From Hofstenia miamia (Eukaryota; Xenacoelomorpha; Acoela; Hofsteniidae): a DNA stretch of 64,000 nucleotides. The DNA is taken from assembly GCA_900660155.1 (NCBI GenBank), contig CABFPE010000006.1:2486077-2550076 (forward strand), written 5' to 3'. This document shows, piece after piece, positions 11,245 to 22,169 of the stretch. The notes below the pieces were generated by a model, which was not told the DNA's origin, did no database searches, and was given only the letters and a program-made list of their open reading frames with translations. The position numbers and the translations under genes are program-made. How positions within the stretch are numbered: position 1 is the first letter of the stretch; each line of letters opens with the position of its first letter.

Positions 11245-12169
11245 AGTTGCGTAGATTGCGGATGAAGACTGAGAGACCTTTGCGAGACAGGTGAATACCA
11301 TCGTGAGCAAGAAGAGTGGAATTGATTGAGCGTGGCGAAGGAATGAAATGATCAAAGAGTGGAATGACACTAAGACGACGTTGAGAGAAACTTCTTATGA
11401 TTCGATTACATTGTTGGATTGCAAAGTTCTTTGGGAGATTATGATTAGCACAGACAGGGTTATTTCGAAAAGGTAGATGTGATGAGATGTGAATTTCTTC
11501 TTGACTTCTGTGATGATGTTTTGTAGCTTTTGCCGGAACGTGTTAGGATTGAACTTGAGTGCATCGATTAGACCGATGTTGAGCATCACAGTGTCGACGT
11601 GAGCACTTTCGTATTGCATGATTTTTTTTCCTTAGAGCTGCGGTGCTAATTCCCGGGTACGAATGAATGGTTGTGATTTGATTTTAAAGAAGATTACGTG
11701 AACGAGCGTATTTGAGGATGCTGCTTCCTATGATAAGCGTAGTTGTTCCATTCTTAATCTTCTTTATTTGTGGTTTTTACGTTTTCTTTTGCTTTTTTTG
11801 CGGTGCGGGTGATATCTTCGGAAATGAAAAGAGTTTGAGCGATGAAGGAACATTTGGTGATGCAATGGCGATTTCTTTTTGAGGTAATAATAATAATATT
11901 AATAATGAACTGAGGGAATTAGACAGGGAGGCAAGGAAAATACTAACAGCAGAGAAAGCATTCAACCTTAATGGAGATGTAGATAGGTTGTACATGACAA
12001 GGCATAAAGGAGGGAAAGGGCTATTAAGTGTGGAGGAAACTGTAGAAGCAGATCACTAGGGCTAAAGGAATACGTAGAAGCACAACCAAGAGGGTGACTA
12101 CTGGAGGTCACTAAGGAGTTAAGGAAGATAAGAACTGAGAGTGAAGGAAAGACAGCATACCAGAGATAA
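11245..12169 (+). repeat. Second copy of the 925-bp repeat, bounded by single Ns
   Basis: Sequence matches 9406-10330 base for base as far as I can compare, including low-complexity runs. It starts right after the N at 11244 and stops right before the N at 12170, where TA repeat begins. It does not end at any transposon boundary. These facts point to an overlapping contig or gap-fill that was placed twice rather than a biological duplication, although a very recent duplication is not excluded. Confidence 0.85.
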
Positions 12170-12196
12170 NTATATATATATATATATATATATATA
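12170..12196. repeat. Single N followed by (TA)n
   Basis: Assembly join (N at 12170) followed by 13 TA units. Confidence 0.9.
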
Positions 12197-13150
12197 GTTA
12201 AATGCTTTCAATCTAGTTGTTAACAGAAATGCGGTAATATATGGATGTATGATATGTGTGAACTGTTGTATTTTTTAAAAGGAATCATTTGCATATTAGG
12301 AATGCTTGCTATGCTATTTTCATAAAATTCAATAATTGTTTTTTAGAAATATACCGGCATTGTATAATATTTCAAACAACACTTCAAATTATTTAAATAA
12401 CATCAACTTTGTAATTGAGATCAACTTACATAAGATTTAAGACCATCAGCCTTTGAGATTTTCCTGGTATCTCTAATATTTTCTAAATAATTTAAGTTAA
12501 TATTATTGCAAGAAGAAACCCAAATGTATAACAACATTTTTGCAAATACTTACATATCAGTCTCATTAACTATATTTTAATAAAAATGAATATTTACAAC
12601 CAGTATTCAACTTTAGAAAAACTTGAAATTAGTTTTTTAGTAATAAATTTTATACAATTAATAATTAAAAAATCTTTTATCTTGTGAATTCTGCTTTTTA
12701 ATATTTAACTATATTGTTAATAAATATTTAAACCAAGGTTGAATTTCTGCAATATCCTTGATATCGCAACGACCAATGAGTTGATGGCAGGGCAGCGCTT
12801 GTTTTGTCTAAATATTAATTTCTAGATAGATTCATAATGTAAACCTTTTCAATTACATGTTAAGTGAACAGATTTTAAGATAGCTGTATAGATTATTGCT
12901 TTGGTAGGATGGCATTTAGCACTCATTTATTGTTCATTAATTTATTATAAATGAGTTATATATTTTCCAAATCTATTCAAAGATTACGTGAAGAATATTT
13001 ATACCTTAAATAATAAATTTTGTGTTTATCAAGTTTGTACCTTAATTGATTATTGAATAAATTTTTCAATTATATTTAGAATAAAGTATACTTTGTTAAA
13101 TTTTTTCTTTAAAATTAATTTCTGCAATTTTGATTCCCTTACATTAATTT
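12197..13150. other. AT-rich stretch, nothing recognised
   Basis: No exon, RNA gene or transposon signature seen. Confidence 0.5.
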
Positions 13151-13189
13151 GATTAAGAATTTCTAAAAATTTCTACTACACCTTTTACC

Positions 13190-13285
13190 GTTCAATTTAA
13201 AACTAAAGCATTCAAATTACAGCATAACGCAATCAATTTAAAATATAAGATATTCAAATTAAAACATAAGTCACTCAATGTATAT
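13190..13285. repeat. 21-bp tandem subrepeats, left arm
   Basis: Units resembling GCATTCAAATTACAGCATAAC and GCAATCAATTTAAAATATAAG follow each other at a 21-bp period, in the orientation opposite to the right arm and with fewer units. Confidence 0.65.
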
Positions 13286-14184
13286 TAAATATCAAGCTAT
13301 GTTTTTATTAAAAAATAAAACTGAGAAACAAGAAAAACTATAAGCAAATATGGTGTTTACTTTATTTCCCATGCAGTAAATCATTTTCATCCATAAATCT
13401 TGTGCATATCCTCCGTACGTACTGCAAAAATATTGCATGAATAGAGCCATATTAATTATGCTTAAAAATTGAAATTTAATCAGGAAACCCACAGTTATTG
13501 CTCAGAAAAATGCAGGAAAAACAGTAGCACCATATGTGAGCTTTATATTTTTAATTTAAAAATTCGAATTTTTTCCTAGAAGCTTTTCTACAGTATAAAT
13601 AAGCCTTTCGAACATAATTGTCAAGCAATTCTAATGCATTTGGCTGCCAAACTCTAACATAATCCGTGTATCGCAATTGTTTTATCCAGATGAACAGTAC
13701 AACGATATTTTAAGGGAACCAACTTTACACGAAGAAATTAGGCCAAGTTAAAAGGATTTGCTGAATCCATTTTAAGGCTTAAATTAGAGCATAAAATTAT
13801 TTATTCCCAGGATGAGAGTAATTTAAATATGTTTTGCAAAAGGATTTAGGAAAGATCGATTTGAGACCAGTACTGCGCAACTACACTAACAAATTCCAAA
13901 AGCCTAAATTTACAGTACACCTTTATTACAGATTGAAATCTTTAGTCCTCCATCAAAATGAGGACCAAGCAGCTCAATGAATTTAGGCAAACCAAAATAT
14001 TAGAAAATGAACAAACCGATATGATTCTTATAATAATGCAATTATTTTTTCAGCATACACAAAGGCGATACTCAAGATTTATGGCTGAAGATGATTTGCT
14101 GCACGGATAATAAGGGAAACGATGTATTTATTTATAGTTTGTTTGTTTCTTAGTTTCATTTTTTTAATAAAGTCATATTTTGAT

Positions 14185-14330
14185 ATTCATTATAAATTGA
14201 ATGACCTATGTCTTACTTTAAATGCGTTAATTTTAAATTTGAATAGCTTATATTATAAATTGATTGCGTTATGTTTAAATTTGAACGCACTAATTTTTAA
14301 TTTGAATGCATTAGTTTTTAAATTGAACTG
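14185..14330. repeat. 21-bp tandem subrepeats, right arm
   Basis: About six diverged 21-bp units; on the complement they read like GCATTCAAATTAAAAATTAGT then GCGTTCAAATTTAAACATAAC. The period is a multiple of three, which explains the open frame across it. Confidence 0.65.
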
Positions 14331-14544
14331 TGAAAGGTCTAGATTTCTAAATATGTTCAGTCGGAAGTGTGCAATAACAGAGAGTTTTATTTTAACTAAC
14401 TCACAAATGAAATCGTCTAATAAATGGAATAGATATATAATAAATCTAATATTTATGTTAATGGAATTTCAAAGATGTGGAAGTAACAAAGCACACAAAT
14501 TTTCTAGCATTTATTTTTTTCAAGTTTTAAATGAAAAAAAATAA

Positions 14545-16218
14545 TGAAACAAATTGTCTAGTTATACGCTATTAAGTTTTATTGTTCCTTTGGCTAACTT
14601 ATCTATAAAAATATTTATAGTAAGTCATAAAAGTAAGCAAAACATGCATAAGCCCTACTAAATGTTAATTAATAAATTCCAGAATTTATTTAGGTATTTA
14701 CGTAAAATAACATTATTGTATAGACTATATTTTTGTACTTAGATTGTTCAGGTTTGGATAATAACTATCAATAAATGAAAGTTATTAAAAGAAAATATTA
14801 ACGTCTACGAATGTGTAAAACTCTCAATGCTATAAAATGTGTTATTACTTGCCAATTACATTAAACATTTTATTATGTTTCCAACTCAAAGTTATACATT
14901 TTATCGGGATAATTAATCTAAGTGAATTCCCAATGCCGATTTAAGTGCTAAATTTTCAAATCTATAATTTTGCTTTTATGCAAAATCAAATTCTAGGTTA
15001 TTAATTATAAATGCATTAAGTGTTTTCCAAATTTAATTAATGAAAATTCATTTCTAAATAATTGCTATAACAAAAATCTTAAAATATATTTTGGAACATC
15101 CGATTTATGTATCGGATAGAAGTAATGCTAATGATACTCTAATGTAAACTACAAACTACCAAACTAAGAATATTATTCTTTTATTGGCCATCAAGCAACT
15201 GTAATTTTATATTGCCAAACAAAGTAAACCGTGGTGACAATGTAATGCATTAAAAACTGAACTGGAACAGGTATTGACTGAAAAATGCACGGGGTGCTTA
15301 AAACATTTTTAAAACAGCATTTAAAAAATCCTTCTTTAATGTTTTTTGAGATGATTTCTTCAAGGACTAAACCCATTTCTACTAATATCTGTAAAATTAT
15401 GTTATTCATTTTTATTATCTAATAGATCAAACGATAAGTGAAACTTGAATATTTTATTGAGGCCTAAATTTATTCCTAAAGCACTTAAAGCATAATTATT
15501 TAGCATTTTTTGTTCATTAGTTTATTTTTGTGTCTCTGTTTAACATATTTACTGAATAAAACATATTTTAAGAGTTTTAGGCGCTTAAGACGTTTGAAAT
15601 GGATTTTTTTCTAAGTGGACATAATTTTTCCAATCCTCACTGGAACTGAAATGTTTTGGAATTATATTCAAGACCCAAAGCGAACGCATTGCTTTAATGT
15701 TTAAATTTTTGTTAGAAATCAAGTGATATATAATATCAAATATAATTAATTGCATCTTTTATTTGCCAGAAAATAAATTAATGGAATTAATTTGTTGACG
15801 TAAAATTTTGATCAACTTACAGAATAAATGTATATAAAGTTTAAGTATGAAATCAAATATTCACTATGAAGTTGTATTTTTCTTGTAGCATTTTTATTCA
15901 AACTAATAAGATAAAATAAACTGTAGAGGTACTAATATATCCTTCTTATTTTGCTCATGCGTAAAAAACGTTTTGTTCTTTCGAGAAATAATCTTCACAT
16001 TTCTCTGTAGTTCGCATAAAATTAGCTTAACTAAATACCTTAATTAAATTTAATTATCTTGTGAAATACTTAATTTTAGGTAAAATTTTATGCCATAATT
16101 AAATTCATTAGAGCTAATATATAATATAATAGCTTTAAGGTCATGTCAAAATTATGAAGATCTACAACTTTCAACACTCATTTTTAAGGACAATATATTG
16201 AAAAAACTAGAATCGGGA
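14545..16218. other. AT-rich stretch, nothing recognised
   Basis: No supportable feature. Confidence 0.5.
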
Positions 16219-16365
16219 CTACTTTAAAATTTCTAGGCTGGCCGATGTGTTGGTTTTTTTACACAACACAGCAGTAAAGGACCATGGCACGGGAAATCTG
16301 TGCTCACACATGTATCTATTTTCAACATAATTACAGTCATTAGGCAGTCGATTCTTCATTTCGGA
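16219..16365 (-). CDS. Candidate last exon with a C-type-lectin-like tail
   Basis: On the minus strand a good branch site and acceptor (TTTTAAC about 25 bases before CATATCTCAG) precede a 48-codon frame ending in TAG at 16219. The peptide contains RLPNDCNYVENRYMCEHRF. The pattern N-D-x-C followed by Y-x-C-E is the usual end of a C-type lectin-like domain (Asn-Asp before the third conserved Cys, and Cys-Glu near the last Cys). The remaining 24 residues include one more Cys. The same frame stays open upstream to 16440. No matching upstream lectin exon was recognised, so it may be a real terminal exon, an exon relic or chance. Confidence 0.3.
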   Translation of the reverse strand, partial: SEMKNRLPNDCNYVENRYMCEHRFPVPWSFTAVLCKKTNTSASLEILK

Positions 16366-16555
16366 CTGAGATATGTAATTCCCAATAAAGTTAAAATCGG
16401 GTTGAAGATAATATTTCCTAAACATTTTAAAGTAGTTCATGTTTAAGTGAAATTTACATACATGTAAATGATATTTTCTTAACGCACGCGTTATTTACAA
16501 TTAAATTATTACATTTGATAAGTTATTTGCAATTAAATTTCATGATTATTAGGAT

Positions 16556-16574
16556 TATATATATATATATATAT
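16556..16574. repeat. (TA)n microsatellite
   Basis: About nine TA units. Confidence 0.85.
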
Positions 16575-19512
16575 GGTTATTCTTCAAATGACAAGCCTAG
16601 CCTACGTATTCCTCGGTTACTGCCAACCGAGCCTTTTGATTACACGTCAGAAATATCATTCATTTTTTTACAAAATTTTTCTCTAATTTTCGAGGTCTCA
16701 TTAAGTGATGTACCTTTATAATTCCTCACCATCTGCTTGGACAACAACAGATATTTCCACAAATCGCGACTTTGCCTAACCAAATAATAATGATCGTACT
16801 GTTGGGTGTCTCATTTTCATTTTAGAAATATTATTTATTTTGATGAATTGCATGGGGCTTGTTACGCTTAATATGATCAAGTGTACATTTTATAGTGAGT
16901 GGAAAACAGAGCTTGTTACATGAGTCCGGTCAAAAGAATGGATCAAGAACTAGACTTATATAAAATCATTTCACTTGAGAAATATATAATTAGGAGTGCA
17001 ACATGGAACTATACATGTAAATCTCAGTGGACTTGGCATAATTTTATTGAGTGGGATTACGTTAGCAAATCAACTTAATTCCATCAACTTTATTAGTTAA
17101 ATGGGCAGCAGTGGTTCTTTGCACAATTATTTCAAAGCGCAATCTATTGGTTTTCAAAGAATCATTTTGATATTTTCTCTTCATCATGTATAATTGGACT
17201 ATTGAAAAACTTATGTTCCTAAAAATTCTGGCTATGGGTCTGCGAATGAACAAAAAAAATTTAAAATAGTGTAATGGGTTGAAACTTGTGACCCGCTTCC
17301 ACACTTAATTTAAGCGATCCAATTTCTATGCCAAACAAAATCCGAAATTCATTCACTTTTGGACAGGGCACATCCTAGCCAAATTTACCAAGCTAGTGCA
17401 TCAGGTTTTTGCACAAGTTTTGGCTGAAATAAACTAAGCAGCTTAAAACCGAGAAACCATACACAACATGTTAGATAAAGAATTCTCAAATACCATCCTT
17501 TGCTATAACACATATAGACGTTTTGATGCTAGCGAGATATACACACAAAATCACGTTCTTATAAATTTTTATGGAAAGAAAATGTTTACGTCGCTGTTCT
17601 ACCTTAAGCAATTTACAACAACTGCCAAGGTTCATATTTGAAAGTCAATTATGTCAACATGGTGAGGGTACTTCCAATGTCACGATAAGTGAAAATGTGA
17701 CAAATGCATCATACTAAGTGTTGTACCTTTCTCCCACAAAAATGTATCATTTTAAGTAAAAGCTATATTATATCTATATTACATAAAACTACACTAGAAA
17801 CTTTATGTTGATACTCTTTTTGAAGAAATCTTGAATGTCTTTTGTAAAAGTGAAAAATCTAAAATAATAATGTCGGCGCTAATATTTTCGTTTTTTCTGT
17901 AAAAATTATCAGCTAATTCACTGAAACTAAATTATTCATATCTTGACTACAGACAATGGAATGGGGTTTCATCATTAAAAAAATACTGCATGTTTATTTA
18001 ATTACAAAAACGACATATGAATTTAACCAGTATTTACGGATTTCAAGTGAGACGGATTTTACAACATTTAAAACTCCGAGTATAGATGGAGTTGAATATG
18101 TTTAAGGACATATATTAATATTTTTCTTTTTTGCAAAATTTATTTAACTGAATGATTCATAATTAACTACTAGCTAGCCCACTGGCCACATATTTTAACA
18201 CTTAAAAAATCCACTGCTTTTAGCTGTATTAATATGACAGACATTGCAATCAAAGAAAATACTTAGGTGAAGTTTTCTTTATAAGACAAGTATAAAAACT
18301 GCAAAACATAAATAGTAAATTTTCTTGTATGCTGCTGAAAAACCAACAACCTGTTGATTTGATTTATATGGATGTTACCTTGCTATTAAAATTTAAAAGT
18401 ACAGAATCTGGTAAAACCCGGAATATATTAAAAATACAATCGTGATGCTTGAAATTTTTAATTGAATCATTATTATAATAAATGAAAGTATTAAGTTAAA
18501 TTTATTCCACCTCAAACCTTAATGTAAAACAACATACTATAAAAATATATGCTTAAGCTTAACAAAATTACTTATGCTCAACTTCCAATCTAGTAATTTG
18601 CGATATACCTGGAACTACTATATGGTTAAGCTATGAGTTTTAATACACACTTTGAAACAAATGATGTTGAATGGTGCTCTTTCTCGATTTTGTACCTTAG
18701 AAAGTAAGCAAAGCCTGTGAGATTAAAATATTCAACATCATCAGCATTTACGAATTTTTTCGACTACAATTCTCTTAATAATTTTTGAACATTGTTTAGA
18801 AATTGCTGTAATATGGACATTATGTATACACATCAGTTAATGTAATAGCTATATAGGGATTGGGAATGTTAATTGTAGCCAGGTGGTAGATTAGCGAAAC
18901 AAAGATACTTCAAAATATGAAAGGTCACGTGTTAGTACAACCCATTGTGAGTGTCAACACTGACTAAATACCTAAGACTTACTTAAGCTGCTCAATTATA
19001 TCTTCAAACAGATTTATCAATATTAAACTTTATACATATGGTTTATGAATGCCTAAAGATTTCCTTTATTTACGGCATGTAAAAGCATTTCTTTGCTTAG
19101 AGGATAACTGCCTACGCTGCTTTTAGCAAATGCATGTTCTTTAATGAGCTAATCTATCATTTGACCTTGGCCTCTAAAAAATTAAAATGGGAATTGTAAT
19201 ATAATTAATATTCTGCGATCTTCTTGTGAGGAATTAAAATTTAAAATCTTGAATTATTTTTTATAAATTAGAACACTTGTGAAGGTTAACGTAAATATCA
19301 AACTAGTACATATCAATTGATTCATTATAGAAGCTGAATAGTGATGCAAACTGAATTTTTAAGCTCAAAGATGTCATACAATGATTTGAAGCCAAATGTT
19401 AGGGCAATTTAGCATTCTCTTATAAAATTTCGAAATACTCAGCATCTAAATTATTGAAGGTTGAAATATGATTTGCTTAATTTTTTCTGAAGTCACACTA
19501 TTATACTGTACG

Positions 19513-19514
<2 letters not shown>
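16575..19514. other. AT-rich stretch, nothing recognised
   Basis: Nearly 3 kb without a supportable gene or transposon. A short open segment near 17400-17440 on the minus strand has fair splice sites but no second exon that fits. Confidence 0.5.

Positions 19515-19569
<55 letters not shown>
19515..19569. repeat. (TA)n microsatellite
   Basis: About 27 TA units, directly bordering the Penelope-like remnant. Confidence 0.95.
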
Positions 19570-19571
<2 letters not shown>

Positions 19572-20310
19572 AACAAACTCAGCCCTATTCATTCTATTCT
19601 TCGATTGGCAATATATCATACAAACTTACCACAATTACAGCATTATTTAAGTGAGCAAAAATTACATCTAACTAAAGCAACAGATAAGATTTTCGAAATC
19701 TTAGAAACCAATGGCTATCCCATTAAACTTATTAAAAAATATTCAAACAAGATGTTTAAGGAAAGTAAAAAGAACAACTTCATGAAAACCGACAAAAATA
19801 AGAAGAGTATTTGCTCAGTATATTTAAAACTTCCGTATTTATGCAACCAAATTAAAATTTTCAAAGAAAAAATAAAAATATTGAACACAAAATTTAAATT
19901 CACTTAAATTATCCAAATCTTAACATCATATGCAACAAAGAACGTCTTCAACAACAAAGATCTTACCCCTAAGAACTTAGTTTCTTCTCTAATTTACTAA
20001 TATAAATGTGATGTTTGCAATAAATCATACATCGGGAAAGCTACGAACATCTGGGAACAAGGATGAAAGAGCACTTAAGAGGACATTTAAGTTTTTGAAA
20101 TATATTTACATCATTATGAAATCAAGGAAGAAAATTTTAAGATCAAAACGTTACAAATTTTTATTAAAGCTGGAACAAAGAAAAATTACTTAATTAACAA
20201 CGAAAGATAACATCAATAATTTTTCATTTATAGTATATGCAATATATTTATTGATTGCATTTGTCATTCTGACGATGATTCTTAGCAATCGCAACCGGTT
20301 TATATATTTA
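19570..20310 (+). mobile_element. Penelope-like retroelement, 3' fragment
   Basis: The fragment keeps the C-terminal end of the Penelope RT (frame beginning PIHSILRLAIYHTNLPQLQHY, with ETNGYPIKLIKKY), the linker SVYLKLPYLCNQIKIFKEK, the LTPKNLV segment, and the endonuclease start YKCDVCNKSYIGKATN (about 20003-20050) in which the Cys-x-x-Cys and the GIY-YIG-type Tyr-Ile-Gly are visible. Penelope-like elements pair an RT with a GIY-YIG nuclease in this order. Frame changes occur after the linker (near 19905) and again near 20065. The left end is cut at a TA tract. A hammerhead-like motif follows at the 3' side. Confidence 0.75.
20269..20300 (+). ncRNA. Degenerate hammerhead-ribozyme-like motif at the Penelope 3' end
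   Basis: CTGACGA (20269-20275) matches the conserved CUGANGA core. It is followed by a small stem, GATT pairing with AATC across CTTAGC (20277-20290), and then GCAACCGGTT, where active hammerheads have GAAAC. Penelope-like elements are known to carry hammerhead motifs in their terminal regions, so the position fits. The A-to-C difference in the GAAA core would be expected to abolish cleavage. Confidence 0.45.
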
Positions 20311-20677
20311 ACTGCATTAGAAGTTTCAAGTGTAAATATATATATGTATATACATATGAATATATATATATTTATTTATTTATTTAGAAGCATTTAAGCA
20401 TTAATCCAATTGATATTTTTCACCTAAGTTGTCTTAAAGTTAAAGGAAATTGTCATTAAGATGGGAACGAGGCTATTTGACAGCTACATTAATTAACTAA
20501 ACTTATTTATTATGTCAACATACCATAACAAATAATATCCTAATTACAAAAACTATGTATATACATATATATATATTTTGTCATTAAGATGAGAACGATG
20601 TTATTCGATGGTCAAAATAATTAACTAAACGTATTTGTTACTTTAATAACAAGTAAAATTCTATTTGAAAAAGTTAT

Positions 20678-20687
20678 GTATATATAT

Positions 20688-20720
<33 letters not shown>
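20678..20720. repeat. (TA)n microsatellite with GA interruption
   Basis: TA tract into which the adjacent mariner appears to have inserted. Confidence 0.9.
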
Positions 20721-20722
<2 letters not shown>

Positions 20723-21990
20723 AAGTGTGTTTGAAAATTAATGAGACTGTATGTATTGTGCGAGAAGTGTGTGCAATAGGAATTCATAACTTGCTGTACA
20801 ATATAGCACATTTCTTATGCTGTGTGCATTTGCAATTTTAGCAGAGTATGACAATCGTACACTTTTCACAAGTTCTTTTCTCTGATTACTTACAAGCAAG
20901 TCGTTGTTGCAATATTTAAAATATTTTGTTTCTTTCTATTGTAGCTACACAATGACAATTGAACAAAGGAAGAACTTGAAATTTCTTGTTCAACCTAGAG
21001 AAAGCTAACAGTGACTTTTGATCTGCTCCAGTAAGTTATTAAGTGGCACCAAGGTTTCCAACTCCCAATCAAGATCATCTTGAAGTATTGATCTCAATAC
21101 CTGCAGCTATGAGAAAGCTGCCCATTAAGTCTATCAAACAACCATCTATCGCACAAATTTTAATCAGGAGAGTGAGGTGCTTGCCAAAGTGTTGTTACTT
21201 CTCGTTTTTCCAAAAAAGCTATAGTTTCTCTTGACCCATGAGGACGTGCATTATCAGCACTAACTCATTTAATCTGGTTGAATCATTGCGAAGCTTCAGC
21301 CATTTCTCTCCAATGGAATGCTGAAAGTTTATAAAGTAATTATTATAAACTGTTTCACATTTATCAGCGGCAGACACATTGAACTTTTTGTTTGGAGTAA
21401 AAATAACGCTAAATGTTGTTTTTTTGTTGGTCAATGGTTGGCGTAACACTGTTGGTTTTTGCTCTCACCAAAGGTAATCCATGCTTTGTTTTGAGATTTG
21501 CGTTTATACGAAGCATCCATGCTTAATCCTGTACTGCAAGATTATGCCGGATAGATTTTGCACTCATCACCCTTAGTTTTTGTGCTAATCTGTTAGAATG
21601 TGTGGAACCCAAGTCGAACAGACATATCTTCTGTTTAAATGGTCATGCAAGATAGTTTTTGCAGACTCATGAGAGACAGAAACTTCACCTGCAGTACTTC
21701 GAAGTGTCTTCTTCAATCATTTCATTTATTCGTTGGATGTTATTGGGTGTCAAACTTGTTCTTTTTCGTCCTCTTGTTTCCTCTTCATTTTCTATCAATC
21801 GTTTGTCGACTAGGGCAAGAATCACAATAAAGCTTTTTAAGATAGTTGTAGTTTTAAATGACTGAATCTCCAAGCATAATGCGTGTCTTATCATAAAATT
21901 GATGCGCATCAGAACTCATATTCGCTGCACGCGACTTTATCGATTTTTCTAAAATATTTATTTTATAAAAGGTAGTGCTTCATATGACTT
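20721..21990 (-). mobile_element. Mariner-like (D34D) DNA transposon, decayed
   Basis: Tc1/mariner-superfamily element read on the minus strand. The left end, CAAAGTGTGTTTGAAAATTA, begins directly after a TA tract, as expected for TA-targeting elements. I could not find the matching right terminal repeat, so the right boundary is approximate. The interior holds a broken transposase (see separate entry). The element is degraded and not able to move by itself. Confidence 0.8.
21030..21945 (-). pseudogene. Mariner transposase, D34D type, multiply broken
   Basis: Minus-strand order: helix-turn-helix start (MLGDSVI, KLYCDSCPS), the second DNA-binding part TSLTPNNIQRINEMIEED (about 21700-21760) and SVSHESAKTIL, then KTKHG and the block TFSVIFTPNKKFNVSAADK near 21365-21420. 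The second catalytic Asp is in ADNARPHGSRETIAFLEK (about 21205-21260) and the third in APHSPD-x-NLCDRWLF. I count 34 residues between these two Asp, which defines mariner. The first Asp is probably in VQD-x-AWM. There are several frameshifts and stops, for example a stop within SPD-x-NLCD. Confidence 0.8.
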
Positions 21991-22108
21991 GATATTAAAA
22001 ATATTGACTTTTCATAGATAAAATTTAATGCTTATTAAAAATTATTTAAATATTTTTAATATAATATCTAAAAAATATCAAATTGTCATTTATTTTTTGA
22101 CATGCCAA

Positions 22109-22109
<1 letters not shown>

Positions 22110-22166
<57 letters not shown>
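22110..22166. repeat. (TA)n microsatellite
   Basis: About 28 AT units. Confidence 0.95.

Positions 22167-22169
<3 letters not shown>

Larger units (their letters stand above)
13150..14370. mobile_element. Long imperfect inverted repeat, probable foldback-type DNA element
   Basis: The left arm (about 13150-13450) pairs with the right arm (about 14035-14370) as an imperfect inverted repeat of roughly 300 bp; for example TCATCCATAAATCTTGTGCAT on the left matches the complement of the segment near 14065-14085. A spacer of about 580 bp lies between, without a recognised gene. Each arm carries a run of 21-bp subrepeats. Long TIRs with internal tandem repeats are typical of foldback elements. The 140-codon ORF at 14122-14544 is a by-product of the 21-bp period (a seven-residue LNALIFN-like repeat), not a gene. 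Exact ends and target duplications could not be fixed. Confidence 0.6.

Noticed and set aside
14122-14544. 140-codon ORF with LNALIFN-like repeats
   Set aside because: The open frame is a product of the 21-bp subrepeats in the inverted-repeat arm; the period is divisible by three, so one frame stays open.
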